In this document: positions 1 to 10,548 of the stretch, piece by piece
How positions within the stretch are numbered: the stretch's first letter is position 1
Layout of the letters: every line of letters starts with the position of its first letter
From: an uncultured Arenicella sp.
GTDB lineage: Bacteria > Pseudomonadota > Gammaproteobacteria > Arenicellales > Arenicellaceae
Direction of reading: 5' to 3'
Assembly: GCA_905479805.1 (NCBI GenBank)
Contig: CAJQNY010000072.1
Location: 1 to 64,000 of the forward strand
DNA: 64,000 nucleotides
Program-made: the position numbers and the translations under genes
The notes under the pieces: model-generated
The model's input: the letters and a program-made list of their open reading frames with translations, nothing else
Databases searched by the model: none
What the model was told of the DNA's origin: nothing

Positions 1-14
1 CACAGTTCTTTGAG

Positions 15-284
15 TTACTTACGCAAGCCTAGGCTCTTAATAAGTGCTCGGTATCTCTCGACATCGTTCTTTTTCAAATAATCAAGAAGCTTACGACGTT
101 GGTTTACTAAGCGCAGTAGACCTTGGCGTGAGTGATGATCATGGATGTGTTCTTTGAAGTGCGGAGACAAGTCTTTGATACGAGCTGTCTGCAATGCAAT
201 TTGAACTTCTGGCGAGCCGGTGTCGCCTTCCTTTACTTGATATTCTTTAACGATGTTCGCTTTATCTTCAGCAGTTAATGCCAT
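15..284 (-). CDS. rpsO: 30S ribosomal protein S15
   Basis: ORF 15..305; [16 protein letters not shown]...[17 protein letters not shown]...[21 protein letters not shown] is typical S15. Likely start is the internal Met (MALTAEDK), giving end about 284. Confidence 0.97.
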   Translation of the reverse strand: MALTAEDKANIVKEYQVKEGDTGSPEVQIALQTARIKDLSPHFKEHIHDHHSRQGLLRLVNQRRKLLDYLKKNDVERYRALIKSLGLRK

Positions 285-489
285 TTTTCTAACCTCTTCA
301 TTCAATTAATAAAAACCTCGATTCCCTGAAGGGTGGAAACTAAGGCAACTTACGTTTGATGAACCAACTAAATGGGACACCGAACGAGGCGCGTATTCTA
401 ACCTTTTAACGGCTAAAATCACCCTTATTTACTCTGAAATAGCGCCTTTTTGGCAAATTTTTAGGCTTTTCTTGCATTTTTACACGCAT

Positions 490-1383
490 TTATTCAGTCA
501 CAAACATTTTGCTCGTTTTCAACACGCCTGCGCTATCGACTTTGCCCAATGCGAACAACTTACCGCTGTCCAGAACCAAACGTGATAATGGTACTTCATC
601 AGCTTGCTCCAATTGTACGGCACGACCTTGTTTTAACTCATTTGCCTGACTATCTGTGACCTTCATGATCGGCATATGCTTTATCAAACTATCGATTGGT
701 GCGATTAACTCACGCTGCTCAAGAGACGCCTCAAAGTCCTGCAATGTAATGGTATCCTCTAAGCCTATATCTTTGATAGCAACTCTTCTAAGTTCCACCA
801 CATGCGCACCACAGCCCAATGCTTTACCTAAGTCGTCAGCAAGAGAGCGTATATAAAAACCGCTTGAGCAGTGCACGTCTAAACGTACATTGTCGATATC
901 AATTCGATTGGCCTCAAGCTCAAATACTTCCATTTCTCGCGCTGGTCGCTCGACTTCTTGCCCCTTTCTAGCTAGCTTGTAGAGCGGTTGACCATCCCGT
1001 TTAAGCGCACTGTACATGGGTGGCACTTGTTTGATCTTGCCTCTAAATTGAGTCAGTGCGTTTTCGATCTCGTCGTCGCTAGGGCGAACATCACTGGTGG
1101 CCATAATCACGCCTTCACTGTCTAAAGTGTCGGTAGTCTCGCCTAGCTTGATGACGGTACTGTATTTTTTATGTGAATTAAGTAAATACTCAGAGACTTT
1201 GGTCGCCTGCCCTAGACAGATGGGCAAGATGCCTGTGGCCAGGGGATCAAGACTGCCAGTGTGCCCGGCTTTCTTAGCATTCAATGAATGCTTTATTATC
1301 TGTAGAGCCTTATTGCTAGACATCCCCGTAGGCTTGTCTAACAAAATCACTCCATGGATGTCTTGTTTTACTTTTTTGATCAA
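490..1383 (-). CDS. truB: tRNA pseudouridine(55) synthase TruB
   Basis: GVILLDKPTGMSSNKALQ...AGHTGSLDPLATGILPICLGQATK catalytic motif; position next to rbfA. Confidence 0.97.
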   Translation of the reverse strand: MIKKVKQDIHGVILLDKPTGMSSNKALQIIKHSLNAKKAGHTGSLDPLATGILPICLGQATKVSEYLLNSHKKYSTVIKLGETTDTLDSEGVIMATSDVRPSDDEIENALTQFRGKIKQVPPMYSALKRDGQPLYKLARKGQEVERPAREMEVFELEANRIDIDNVRLDVHCSSGFYIRSLADDLGKALGCGAHVVELRRVAIKDIGLEDTITLQDFEASLEQRELIAPIDSLIKHMPIMKVTDSQANELKQGRAVQLEQADEVPLSRLVLDSGKLFALGKVDSAGVLKTSKMFVTE

Positions 1384-1398
1384 GGAAGTAAAGTAGCG

Positions 1399-1758
1399 CT
1401 AATCTTTTGAATTTAGCGCCTTATCAATTAGAGCCGACATTTTAGCACCATCCGCGATGGAGCTATCATAAGCAAAAATCAAGTTGGGGCAATGCCGCAT
1501 CTCAATGGCATTTGCCAATTTACGACGCAGAAAGCCATTCGCTTTATCCACGGCCTCCATGGTTCCCTCAATATCACTATCATCACCGACCATGCTACTG
1601 ACAAACACTTTGGCTTGACGAAGATCTTTGGTTACTTCGACGTCGGTAATTGTGAGACCAGAAACCCTCGGGTCCTTAACCTCGCTGCGCAAAATTACCG
1701 CCAAATGGCGAATAATCATCTGCGCAACTCGTTCACTGCGTGCAAATTCTTTTGGCAT
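1399..1758 (-). CDS. rbfA: 30S ribosome-binding factor RbfA
   Basis: MPKEFARSERVAQMIIRHLAVILRSEVKDPRVSGLTITDVEVTKDLRQAKVFVS; between infB and truB. Confidence 0.96.
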   Translation of the reverse strand: MPKEFARSERVAQMIIRHLAVILRSEVKDPRVSGLTITDVEVTKDLRQAKVFVSSMVGDDSDIEGTMEAVDKANGFLRRKLANAIEMRHCPNLIFAYDSSIADGAKMSALIDKALNSKD

Positions 1759-1792
1759 TAGAAATTAAACTCTACTCAACACAAGCACTTAG

Positions 1793-4540
1793 TTAAAGAG
1801 TGACCTTAACTTCGACTTTGTTGAATATCTCCAACTGATCACCAACTTTAATATCATTATAGTTCGTCACGCCGATACCGCACTCAGTACCATTTTTAAC
1901 TTCACTCACGTCATCTTTAAATCGACGTAGTGAATCAATGGTGCCCTCAAAGATAACCACGCTATCACGCAGTACCCGCACATGCGCATTGCGTTTCACG
2001 AGACCTTCGGTAACGAAACAACCCGCGATTGTGCCAATCTTCGGCGCTTTAAATACTTCACGCACTTCAACGTAGCCCAATACATCTTCACGAATCTCAG
2101 GATCTAATAGACCTTCCATCGCCGCTTTAACATCATCAATTACTTCATAAATAATGCTGTAATAACGAATTTGAACGTCTTCTTGTTCAGCTAATTTTCT
2201 AGCTTGTGCGTCCGCGCGAACATTAAAACCAATAACAGCAGCACTTGAAGCCATTGCCAGATTTATGTCTGACTCATTGATCGCACCCACCATGCTGTGG
2301 ACTACGCTAACCTTGACTTGGTCCGTTGATAGTTTTACCAATGATTCTGTCAGCGCTTCAATAGAACCTTGAACATCACCTTTGATCAAGACGTTGACGT
2401 TTTTCACTTCGCCTTCACCCATTTGAGCGAACATATTTTCCAACTTAGCCGCTTGCTGGCGAGCCAATCGTCCTTCACGATCTTTAACTTGTCTAAACTC
2501 AGCTGCTTCGCGGGCTTTGCGTTCATCATCGACCACTAGCATTTCATCACCCGCAGCGGGCACGCCGCTTAGGCCCTGTATTTCAACCGGTGTAGAAGGT
2601 CCTGCGGTCTTAATTGTATTACCTGAATCATCCACCATGGCACGAATACGCCCAGTTTCACGACCTACCAACACGATATCACCGTACTTTAACTCACCTT
2701 GTTGAACTAGGATTGTACAAACCGCACCACGGCCTTTATCCAAGCGAGCTTCAACGACTGAACCTGTCGCATTGCCGGATGGGCGCGCCTTCAGCTCCAA
2801 CAGCTCAGATTGCATCGCGATACTATTAAGTAAGACATCAACGCCGTCGCCAGTTTGAGCCGAGACAGGAATCATCATGACCTCACCACCCCAGTCCTCA
2901 GGAATCACTTCCTCGGTTGCCAGTTCTTGCTTAACACGATCTGGATCAGCTGAATCCTTATCCATTTTGTTAATAGCAACAACAATCGGCACTCCAGCAT
3001 TTTTGGCATGCTTAATCGCTTCTACAGTCTGAGGCTTAACTCCGTCATCCGCAGCAACAACTAAGATAATAATATCGGTTGCTTGGGCTCCACGGGCACG
3101 CATTGCACTAAAGGCTTCATGACCCGGTGTATCAAGAAACGTGATTTCGCCGCTGTCAGTGGCGACTTGATAGGCACCAATATGCTGAGTAATGCCACCT
3201 GCTTCACCGTCAGTTACCTTGGCTTTGCGGATATAGTCTAGCAATGAAGTCTTACCATGATCTACGTGTCCCATTACTGTTACTACTGGGCAGCGAGGTT
3301 CAAAGGTAGACTCATCAACCTCAATCACTTGGCTCGCAGAGATGAATGCTTCTGGGTTATCTTGTGCTGCTTCAACTGCAGTGTGACCCAGCTCTTCAAC
3401 CACTAACATTGCCGTATCTTGGTCCAGTGTCTGATTGATAGTTACCATGGTGCCCATGGTAAATAAGACTTTCACAACCTCGGCAGATTTAACCGACATT
3501 TGCGCTGCCAAATCAGCAACACTAATCGTCTCAGGCACCTGAACCTCACGTATTACCGGCGCAACTGGTCGTTCAAAGCCGTGCTGGTCTGTTGTGCTAG
3601 AAGTAATATTAGATGGACGTCTTTTTCCTTTACGTTTTTTGCGGCCTTTTGCCACATGCAATTCTTCTCGGCCCGCAAACGGCTTACGCTTACCTTTACT
3701 CGCCTTATTATCAGCAGATTTAGGAGCCTCAGCAGGTTTCGGGTCCGCTTGTTTAATAATGGGCGATACACGAACACGCTCTGAAGCCTTACGAATCACT
3801 GACGGCATGATAACTTCACGACGCGGCTTGACGGGTTCTGCTTTAACCGTTTCAGTTACAGGTTCGACTACTTGGGTTACCTCAACGTTCTCAGGTTCAA
3901 CCTGAACGGATTCCTCTACCGTTTCTGATGAAACAGGCGTAGACGACTCAACCACCTCCGATACTTCTTGCTCAAGCTCTTCGCTCAGTGCAGGCGCATC
4001 GATGGCTTCTTCCGCATCCGCATCCGCATCCGCGTCCGCTTCTACAGCTTCAGCTTCTGTTTGTTGTTCAGCCGCAGCAGCCTGCTCGGCAGCCTTGGCT
4101 TGCTCTCCAGCGGCCAGCTCGGCCTGACGCTCAGAATCAACTCGCTCTTGCTCCAAACGCAGGGCGTCTTCTGCCCGTTGTTTGTCCTCCAACTCTTGTC
4201 GCTCTTGCTCTTCTTGCTCAAGCACTTCTCGTTTAACGAAAGTTCGTTTTTTCTTAGTCTGAACTTGTACGGTACGCGCGATTCCAGTCTTTGAAGTTTG
4301 TTTAATTTCAGAGGTGGTTTTCTTCTTCAGTGTGATTTTTCCACGCGAACCAGCGGGTGCTGTCGTTGGTGCAACCGATGCCCCACCACGAAGGAACTCC
4401 AACAACATTCGCTTCTCTTCGTCCTTCAGAGAATCTTCAACAGTTTTACCTTCGATGCCAGCGTCACCCAGCTGCTTGACCAATCTCTCAGGTTCAATTC
4501 CGATTTGCTCGGCGAAGTGTTTAATTGTAATGGTGGACAT
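1793..4540 (-). CDS. infB: Translation initiation factor IF-2
   Basis: GTPase motifs [41 protein letters not shown]; long charged N-terminal region. Confidence 0.98.
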   Translation of the reverse strand: MSTITIKHFAEQIGIEPERLVKQLGDAGIEGKTVEDSLKDEEKRMLLEFLRGGASVAPTTAPAGSRGKITLKKKTTSEIKQTSKTGIARTVQVQTKKKRTFVKREVLEQEEQERQELEDKQRAEDALRLEQERVDSERQAELAAGEQAKAAEQAAAAEQQTEAEAVEADADADADAEEAIDAPALSEELEQEVSEVVESSTPVSSETVEESVQVEPENVEVTQVVEPVTETVKAEPVKPRREVIMPSVIRKASERVRVSPIIKQADPKPAEAPKSADNKASKGKRKPFAGREELHVAKGRKKRKGKRRPSNITSSTTDQHGFERPVAPVIREVQVPETISVADLAAQMSVKSAEVVKVLFTMGTMVTINQTLDQDTAMLVVEELGHTAVEAAQDNPEAFISASQVIEVDESTFEPRCPVVTVMGHVDHGKTSLLDYIRKAKVTDGEAGGITQHIGAYQVATDSGEITFLDTPGHEAFSAMRARGAQATDIIILVVAADDGVKPQTVEAIKHAKNAGVPIVVAINKMDKDSADPDRVKQELATEEVIPEDWGGEVMMIPVSAQTGDGVDVLLNSIAMQSELLELKARPSGNATGSVVEARLDKGRGAVCTILVQQGELKYGDIVLVGRETGRIRAMVDDSGNTIKTAGPSTPVEIQGLSGVPAAGDEMLVVDDERKAREAAEFRQVKDREGRLARQQAAKLENMFAQMGEGEVKNVNVLIKGDVQGSIEALTESLVKLSTDQVKVSVVHSMVGAINESDINLAMASSAAVIGFNVRADAQARKLAEQEDVQIRYYSIIYEVIDDVKAAMEGLLDPEIREDVLGYVEVREVFKAPKIGTIAGCFVTEGLVKRNAHVRVLRDSVVIFEGTIDSLRRFKDDVSEVKNGTECGIGVTNYNDIKVGDQLEIFNKVEVKVTL
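4011..4040. repeat. Hexanucleotide microsatellite (about 5 x TCCGCN) in infB encoding an Asp-Ala repeat
   Basis: tccgca tccgca tccgca tccgcg tccgct read directly; translates on minus strand to the ADADADADA tract of IF-2. Confidence 0.9.
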
Positions 4541-4631
4541 AGTATTACTCTCTTTTTGTTCGGTGGTTCTATAAGTGAATGTTAGAAGTGGTGTAAAAGC
4601 AAATTACGCTTTAAAAGCTGCTACCTCTTCA

Positions 4632-6170
4632 TCACCCTTCTGCACTCTCCGACTCATCTTCTGCATCTGGGTCAATACCCATTTCTTCAAACCAAGGCCG
4701 ACGCGCAGTCATGATCAACTCTTGAGCGCGTTCCTCAGTTAGGCTCAAACCTTCGATTTCTAACAATTCGTCAGTTGCCGCTTCAGCTAAGTCTTCCATC
4801 GTTTTGATATTATTGATCGCCATGAACTTCGCGGTATTCTCATCCATTCCGTCCATCTCGAGCAAATCATCGGCTGGATCTGCACCCTTTAATAGTTCTT
4901 CTTTCTGAATTGCCAGAGTCACTAACGCATCATCAGCACGCTTGCGTAATTCATCGACCAAGTTTTCATCAAACTCTTCTACCTCAGCCATTTCTTCGCG
5001 TGGTACATACGCTACTTCTTCAAGGCTACTAAAACCCTCTTGAATCAAAATAGTGGCGACATCAGCATCAATATCCAATTTCTTCATGAACATTTCGCGC
5101 ACACCGGATGACTCTTCTTCAAGCTTCTCATTCGCCTGTTCATCAGTCATGATGTTTATCTCCCAGCCTGTCAACTCGGTTGCAAGACGTACGTTCTGTC
5201 CTCCGCGACCTATCGAAAGTGACAATTGAGTTTCATCGACGATCACATCCATAGCGCCCTTATCTTCGTCCACCATGATGGACTCAACTTCGGCCGGTGC
5301 CAGTGCGTTGATGACGAACTGAGCAGGATCCTCAGACCACTTAATAATATCGACTCGCTCGCCATTAATTTCATTGGAAACACTTTGTACTCGCGAACCT
5401 CTAATACCGACACAAGCGCCCACCGGATCGACTTTACTGTCGTTAGACTTTACAGCGATTTTAGCTCTCAAACCGGGGTCACGAGCAGCACTTATGATCT
5501 CAATAATATTTTCACTAGCCTCAGGAACTTCAGTCCTAAACAATGCAAGAACTAACTCCGGGGTAACTCGATTAACCACAAGTTGTGGACCGCGAGTAAC
5601 AACTCTTACTTCGTCAAGTACTGCACGGATCCGGTCGCCGGGACGCAGGCCTTCGCGTTGAATCATCTTATTCCGAGGCAGCACCGCTTCAACGCCACCC
5701 AAATCAACAATCACATCTCCGCGCTCCATACGCTTAACAACACCCGAAAGCATTTCACCCACGCGTGGCTCAAACTCTTCGCTGATCTTGTTGCGCTCAG
5801 CCTCTCGAATCTTCTGCATAATCACTTGCTTGGCCGCTTGTGCCGCGATGCGGCCAAAAGGGACGGCTTCTAGCTCTTCACGGACAAACCCACCCAGTTC
5901 AATTTCTGGGTCATGTTCCCGAGCAGCACTAAGGCACATTTGCTTAGTGGGAAACTCCAATTCAGCATCATCTTCGATTGCTTCCCATACTCTGAAGGCG
6001 ACATAGGTCCCATCAGATTGATCGATATCGCAATGCACTTCGATATCTTCTCTGTGTCTCTTACGTGTAGCGGTGGCTAATGCTGCTTCAATCGCTTCAA
6101 AGATGATGTTTTTATCCACTGCTTTTTCAGTCGATAAGACTTCTGCCATCATTAAAATTTCACTTGCCAT
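4632..6170 (-). CDS. nusA: Transcription termination/antitermination protein NusA
   Basis: S1/KH region (DPVGACVGIRGSRVQSVSNEINGERVDIIKW, LSIGRGGQNVRLATELTGWEINIM) and C-terminal acidic repeats. Confidence 0.98.
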   Translation of the reverse strand: MASEILMMAEVLSTEKAVDKNIIFEAIEAALATATRKRHREDIEVHCDIDQSDGTYVAFRVWEAIEDDAELEFPTKQMCLSAAREHDPEIELGGFVREELEAVPFGRIAAQAAKQVIMQKIREAERNKISEEFEPRVGEMLSGVVKRMERGDVIVDLGGVEAVLPRNKMIQREGLRPGDRIRAVLDEVRVVTRGPQLVVNRVTPELVLALFRTEVPEASENIIEIISAARDPGLRAKIAVKSNDSKVDPVGACVGIRGSRVQSVSNEINGERVDIIKWSEDPAQFVINALAPAEVESIMVDEDKGAMDVIVDETQLSLSIGRGGQNVRLATELTGWEINIMTDEQANEKLEEESSGVREMFMKKLDIDADVATILIQEGFSSLEEVAYVPREEMAEVEEFDENLVDELRKRADDALVTLAIQKEELLKGADPADDLLEMDGMDENTAKFMAINNIKTMEDLAEAATDELLEIEGLSLTEERAQELIMTARRPWFEEMGIDPDAEDESESAEG

Positions 6171-6233
6171 GTTTCTAGCCTCGTTCTAAGCGGTAACTCT
6201 ATGTATGTTGCAATATTAGCAATTTATACGGTG

Positions 6234-6698
6234 TTATACGTCAAAATCATAGACAGGCACTACACGCGCCTTGTCCATTTCGTCATAGGGTAATTCAGTT
6301 TGTTCGCCATCTACTTCTACGACGGCGAAGTCATCAGTAGCTTCAACCAATTCACCCGTAAATCTACGTCGCCCATCGATGAGGGTCGACATCCTAATTT
6401 TTACATCTTGGCCAACCACATCTTTGAAATGCTCTGGTTTCGCCAAAGGTCTATCCATTCCTGGAGATGATACTTCCAGGGTGTATTTGTTCGAGATCGG
6501 ATCTTCAACATCCAAAATAGCGCTAAACTGACGACTTGCCTTAGCACAATCGGTCACAGTTACGCCATCTGGGCCGTCAATATAAATTCGTACGATCGAT
6601 GTATCACCGCCGCTCAACTCAACAGCCACCAACTCGTAGCCCAAAGCTTCCGCGCCTGGTTGAAGTAAGTCGTCTATATGTTTAACCGTTAATGCCAT
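6234..6698 (-). CDS. rimP: Ribosome maturation factor RimP
   Basis: EVSSPGMDRPLAKPEHFKDVVGQDVKIRM; upstream of nusA. Confidence 0.96.
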   Translation of the reverse strand: MALTVKHIDDLLQPGAEALGYELVAVELSGGDTSIVRIYIDGPDGVTVTDCAKASRQFSAILDVEDPISNKYTLEVSSPGMDRPLAKPEHFKDVVGQDVKIRMSTLIDGRRRFTGELVEATDDFAVVEVDGEQTELPYDEMDKARVVPVYDFDV

Positions 6699-6735
6699 GT
6701 ATCTAAATCTATTTATATGAGTCTATCTAAAACCA

Positions 6736-6758
6736 AAAAGTGAGCATATAGCTCACTT
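6736..6758 (-). terminator. Terminator-like hairpin in the rimP leader (attenuator candidate)
   Basis: Perfect 8-bp stem AAGTGAGC-N5-GCTCACTT (6738-6745 / 6751-6758). On the minus strand it is followed by TTTTTGGTTTT, about 40 nt before the rimP start. Confidence 0.5.
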
Positions 6759-7091
6759 ATAAGGAATTACCTTTTGCTTCTACACGAGCGACGTATTCGC
6801 ACTCTTAAGAAACAATCGATAACGTTTTACCACAACGGGCCTTGATCTGAGAAATTGGATAACAAATTAGTGCATTAGATAATAGAACTAATTGGCATAT
6901 CGCCAGCTCCTTTATCTAAACGCTTAAAATCCAAACGTTCAAACCAAGTCAATTAAATATCAATTAATCACAATCAATCTCTAAGTCTAAGGTCATATAT
7001 TCTGGAAATCATTATTTAATAGCCGTCATCAAAGAATCGCTATTAACTAATAACCAAAACATCAATATAACCAACGCTGCAGTTAAAACAC

Positions 7092-7115
7092 AAAACCCCG
7101 CATATAGCGGGGCTT
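7092..7115 (-). terminator. Intrinsic terminator downstream of tRNA-fMet
   Basis: CCCCGC-ATATA-GCGGGG hairpin (7096-7101 / 7107-7112). Minus strand continues GGGGTTTTGTGTTTT. Confidence 0.75.
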
Positions 7116-7217
7116 CCAGTGAGCAGGCCAAAAACAATTTGTATCCGCCTACTTAATTGGTAGCAGTGTAAGTCAATTAGAGGAACAGATTCTAAAGAAC
7201 TTATTGCACCGCTTACT

Positions 7218-7294
<77 letters not shown>

Positions 7295-7534
7295 TCAGCA
7301 AGTGCGCGTATAATATAGAAGTTGGTTTGCCTTTACAACTGGGATATCAAGTTAATTTCAGTCATTTTTAAACTAAAAAAACGGTGTGGTACGACAGACA
7401 ACATTGGCGTAAACATTTCGGTTAATTTTGCAACAAATAGTTGATTTAGACCATTGTCATCATCATAACTCTCAGTTAATATTGCGCGCTCAGTTCCGCA
7501 GGGTCGCTAGACCTTAGCCAACAACCGATTTATT

Positions 7535-7625
7535 GGAGAGGTGGCAGAGCGGCTGAATGCACTGGTCTTGAAAACCAGCAAGGGTGAATAGCCCTTCGTG
7601 GGTTCAAATCCCACCCTCTCCGCCA
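7535..7625 (+). tRNA. tRNA-Ser (TGA)
   Basis: GGAGAGGTGGCAGAGCGGCTGAATGCACTGGTCTTGAAAACCAGCAAGGGTGAATAGCCCTTCGTGGGTTCAAATCCCACCCTCTCCGCCA: class II tRNA with long variable arm, TGA anticodon, encoded CCA. Confidence 0.97.
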
Positions 7626-7633
7626 AAAATAAG

Positions 7634-7670
7634 AGCCCCAGTTGACATAGTCAGCTGGGGCTTTTGTTTA
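7634..7670 (+). terminator. Strong intrinsic terminator after tRNA-Ser
   Basis: AGCCCCAGTTGAC-ATA-GTCAGCTGGGGCT, 13-bp stem with one G:U, followed by TTTTGTTTA. Confidence 0.88.
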
Positions 7671-7769
7671 TTCTGCTGAGGGTATGGCGTTTAATCCGCT
7701 GATTCACAAATACGCAGGAACGTATTTGAACTGTCGAAGACAGCCCGCAGAGTGAAGCATAAGAGTGTG

Positions 7770-7798
7770 TTGGATAAATCCCACTCTCTCCGCCAAAT
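7770..7798 (+). repeat. Partial duplicate of the tRNA-Ser 3' end (att-like remnant)
   Basis: AAATCCCACTCTCTCCGCCAAA here versus AAATCCCACCCTCTCCGCCAAA at the tRNA 3' end (21/22 identical). No matching 5' half of a tRNA nearby. Confidence 0.7.
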
Positions 7799-7812
7799 AA
7801 TTCTCTAGGCTA

Positions 7813-8796
7813 TTACCGCGAATGTTGTCTTGTTGCGACAATAAGGTAGGAAACAAAAACACCGAGAAACATATAAAATTGAACTGTTTCGGGAACGTTG
7901 TAATGTAAAAATAACATTCCCGCAACAATAAACATGGCGTGTACTGCAAGGCTAGCGAGCAACGTCTGATTCACGCTCAAGCCTTTAGCTAGAAGTAAGT
8001 GGTGATAGTGAATTTGGTCAGCCGCAAATGGAGACATGCCGCGTAACGGTCTCAGAAAGAGCACCGCGACTGCGTCGATCAAAGGAACGACAAGGAACCA
8101 CAAGGCTGTTACGGGTTCGAATACTACGCTCTCTGTCTGAGAAGCCCTGATCAATAAAAACCCCAATAGCAAACCCAGCATAGTGCTGCCGGCATCCCCC
8201 ATGAACACTCTGGCCTGTGGCCGCAATACACGGATATTCCAAAACAAAAAACCTAATACTGTCGCCATCATTGCCATCGCTAAATCGCGATCTGGCCCAC
8301 CTAACAATATAAGCCCCACAACAACGAGAAGGGTCAGCGACCCCGCTAAACCGTCTAGGCCATCAGACATATTCAAAGCATTAATCACGCCAACAACGGC
8401 GAATATTGTAAGAGGAATTGACCAATTACCCAGTAAAAAAGGTTCATCAGAGACTAACTTCCCTAAACTGAGTAATTCCGTATCAGTGAACATAATCACC
8501 AAATATGCCGCCAAACCCTGTGCGATAAATCGTAGCCATGAAGGCAAATGGAATCGATCATCTATGACTCCCACTATGACAATCACGGTCAGGCCAGGAA
8601 TAAGGCCCAGGTACGGATCACCCAAGGTTAATACCCAAACAAGGATGCCAAGATATATGGCAATTCCTCCAACCATTGGAGTCGGTTCTTGATGAGTTCG
8701 GTGCTCACCAGGATACGCTAAGAGGCCAACTCTCGGTGCTGCCTTTGAAAGGGCGTACACAAGAGCCGCCACAAAAAGAGTAAGAATTAGAATCAT
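7813..8796 (-). CDS. WecA/MraY-family undecaprenyl-phosphate sugar-1-phosphate transferase
   Basis: PGEHRTHQEPTPMVGGIAIYLG, NALNMSDGLDGLAGS, FMGDAGSTMLGLLLGFLLI motifs of glycosyltransferase family 4 (MraY/WecA). Start taken at internal Met (MILILTLF), overlapping the previous gene's stop. Confidence 0.92.
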   Translation of the reverse strand: MILILTLFVAALVYALSKAAPRVGLLAYPGEHRTHQEPTPMVGGIAIYLGILVWVLTLGDPYLGLIPGLTVIVIVGVIDDRFHLPSWLRFIAQGLAAYLVIMFTDTELLSLGKLVSDEPFLLGNWSIPLTIFAVVGVINALNMSDGLDGLAGSLTLLVVVGLILLGGPDRDLAMAMMATVLGFLFWNIRVLRPQARVFMGDAGSTMLGLLLGFLLIRASQTESVVFEPVTALWFLVVPLIDAVAVLFLRPLRGMSPFAADQIHYHHLLLAKGLSVNQTLLASLAVHAMFIVAGMLFLHYNVPETVQFYMFLGVFVSYLIVATRQHSR

Positions 8797-10541
8797 CAAT
8801 TCAAACGTTTTATTATGTTTGAGCCCAGCACCAACACATCCATATTCGTCCTGAGAAAACAAGCAAGCGCTTCCTCAGGAGTGCACACGACAGGCTCGTT
8901 CTCATTGAATGATGTATTCAATAACATCGGCACCTTGGTTTTATCAAAGAACGCCTTAATCAAATGGTAATAACGTTCATTGGTTTCCTTGGAGACGGTT
9001 TGAAGCCTACCCGAGCCGTCAACGTGGGTTACCGCTGGTACCTTTGCGCGTTGCTCTTCTTTTATCTGGAATACCTTCATCATAAACGGTACATCCGCGT
9101 CTGATTCAAACCACTGACTCACTTCTTCGCGCAGGACGGAGGGGGCAAACGGCCTGAATGACTCTCTGCGCTTAATCTTTAGGTTCAAGATATCCTTCAT
9201 ATCGTCGCGCCTAGGGTCACCTAGGATAGATCGGTTGCCTAAGGCTCTTGGGCCCCATTCCATTGCCCCCTGAAACCAACCGATCACCTTCCCGTCGATG
9301 ATGCAATCACTCACAATATCGTAAAGCTCGGCATCTTCTACACCCAACTGGACCTCACATTCATTATTGGTAAGTTCCTTTGAACTTTCTTCTAACAAAT
9401 TCGTGTAGTCAGTTTGAGAGTACTGGTTCCCCCAGTAAGAATGCTGCATTTTGAAGGAGCTAGTAACGCCTTGTCGCCGGCTCGCAATAACCGCCGCGCC
9501 AATCGCACCGCCCGCATCACCAGCAGCAGACTGTACATAAATATTTTCAAATGGCGTATTTAGATGAACTTTTCCATTTGCAACTGAGTTCATCCCGCAG
9601 CCACCGGCTATTGTCAAATTGGCACAAGAATGTTCCTTGTGAACATGGTTTAGAAGATGAAAAAAGGTTCTTTCGTAGGCGTCTTGAATTGACCGAGCCA
9701 TGTCAAAATGATGCTGTGTAAGTTCCTCATTCGGCTTACGTATCGGGCCTAAGAGCTCACTGATTTTATCAGCATAGAGTCGCCCGATCTTAGGCGACCC
9801 ATTTTCCCACTCATAACCAATAGCCTGTTTATGATGGATGAAATAATCCAGGTTCAACTCGAACGTGCCATCATCGAAGACGGATACTATTTGATCCATC
9901 TGCCCGCGGTATTTTGGTTCTCCATAAGGCGCTAAACCCATCACTTTATATTCATCGCCGTAATTTGGAAAACCGAGAGATTGCGTTAATGCTTGATAGA
10001 AGATTCCCATAGAGTGGGGGAAATAAACTCTCTTTTGGAGATCAATATCGCCATGAGTCCCCAGCCCCCACGCTGCACTTGCAAAATCCCCAAAGCCATC
10101 CACAGAGACGATACTCGCAGTTTCATAAGGAGAAACATTATATGCCGATGCCAGATGAGCAAGATGGTGCTCGACAAACTCAACTTTACCGGTATAAGTC
10201 TGGTCCGGAAACTCTCTTTCTAATATGGCTTCGATTCCTTCGCGTTTGCCACGTACCAAGAGCTTTTCTTTTACCAGCCCCCAGGAGGCTTCACCTGAAA
10301 GTAAAAAACCCAATTTCCTAAACCGTGCCGCGCTTGGATCAGTGTTGATTGCAATGACATCGATGTCCGCCAGCCGAACCCCCGCGTGCTCGATACAATA
10401 TTCAATCGCCTTACTAGGGAAACCTGCCCAGTGCTTGATTCTGCGAAAACGCTCTTCCTCTGCAGCTGCGACCATCTGGCCATCAATGAATAGGCAGGCG
10501 GCTGAATCACCATGGAACGCGTTAAGACCAATAACTTTCAT
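8796..10541 (-). CDS. Carbamoyltransferase, NodU/CmcH family
   Basis: MKVIGLNAFHGDSAACLFIDGQMVAAAEEERFRRIKHW; EWGPRALGNRSILGDPRRDDMKDILNLKIKRRESFRPFAPSVL. Confidence 0.95.
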   Translation of the reverse strand: MKVIGLNAFHGDSAACLFIDGQMVAAAEEERFRRIKHWAGFPSKAIEYCIEHAGVRLADIDVIAINTDPSAARFRKLGFLLSGEASWGLVKEKLLVRGKREGIEAILEREFPDQTYTGKVEFVEHHLAHLASAYNVSPYETASIVSVDGFGDFASAAWGLGTHGDIDLQKRVYFPHSMGIFYQALTQSLGFPNYGDEYKVMGLAPYGEPKYRGQMDQIVSVFDDGTFELNLDYFIHHKQAIGYEWENGSPKIGRLYADKISELLGPIRKPNEELTQHHFDMARSIQDAYERTFFHLLNHVHKEHSCANLTIAGGCGMNSVANGKVHLNTPFENIYVQSAAGDAGGAIGAAVIASRRQGVTSSFKMQHSYWGNQYSQTDYTNLLEESSKELTNNECEVQLGVEDAELYDIVSDCIIDGKVIGWFQGAMEWGPRALGNRSILGDPRRDDMKDILNLKIKRRESFRPFAPSVLREEVSQWFESDADVPFMMKVFQIKEEQRAKVPAVTHVDGSGRLQTVSKETNERYYHLIKAFFDKTKVPMLLNTSFNENEPVVCTPEEALACFLRTNMDVLVLGSNIIKRLN

Positions 10542-10548
10542 AAAGTAC

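Noticed and set aside
3968-4585. Several plus-strand ORFs antisense to infB
   Set aside because: Low-complexity translations (for example [15 protein letters not shown]) mirror the repetitive IF-2 N-terminus; typical spurious antisense frames.
7704-7949. 81-aa minus-strand ORF over the tRNA-Ser remnant
   Set aside because: Overlaps the WecA-like C-terminus out of frame; no family resemblance.
8183-8692. 169-aa plus-strand ORF opposite the WecA-like gene
   Set aside because: Antisense to a strongly supported gene; composition not protein-like.
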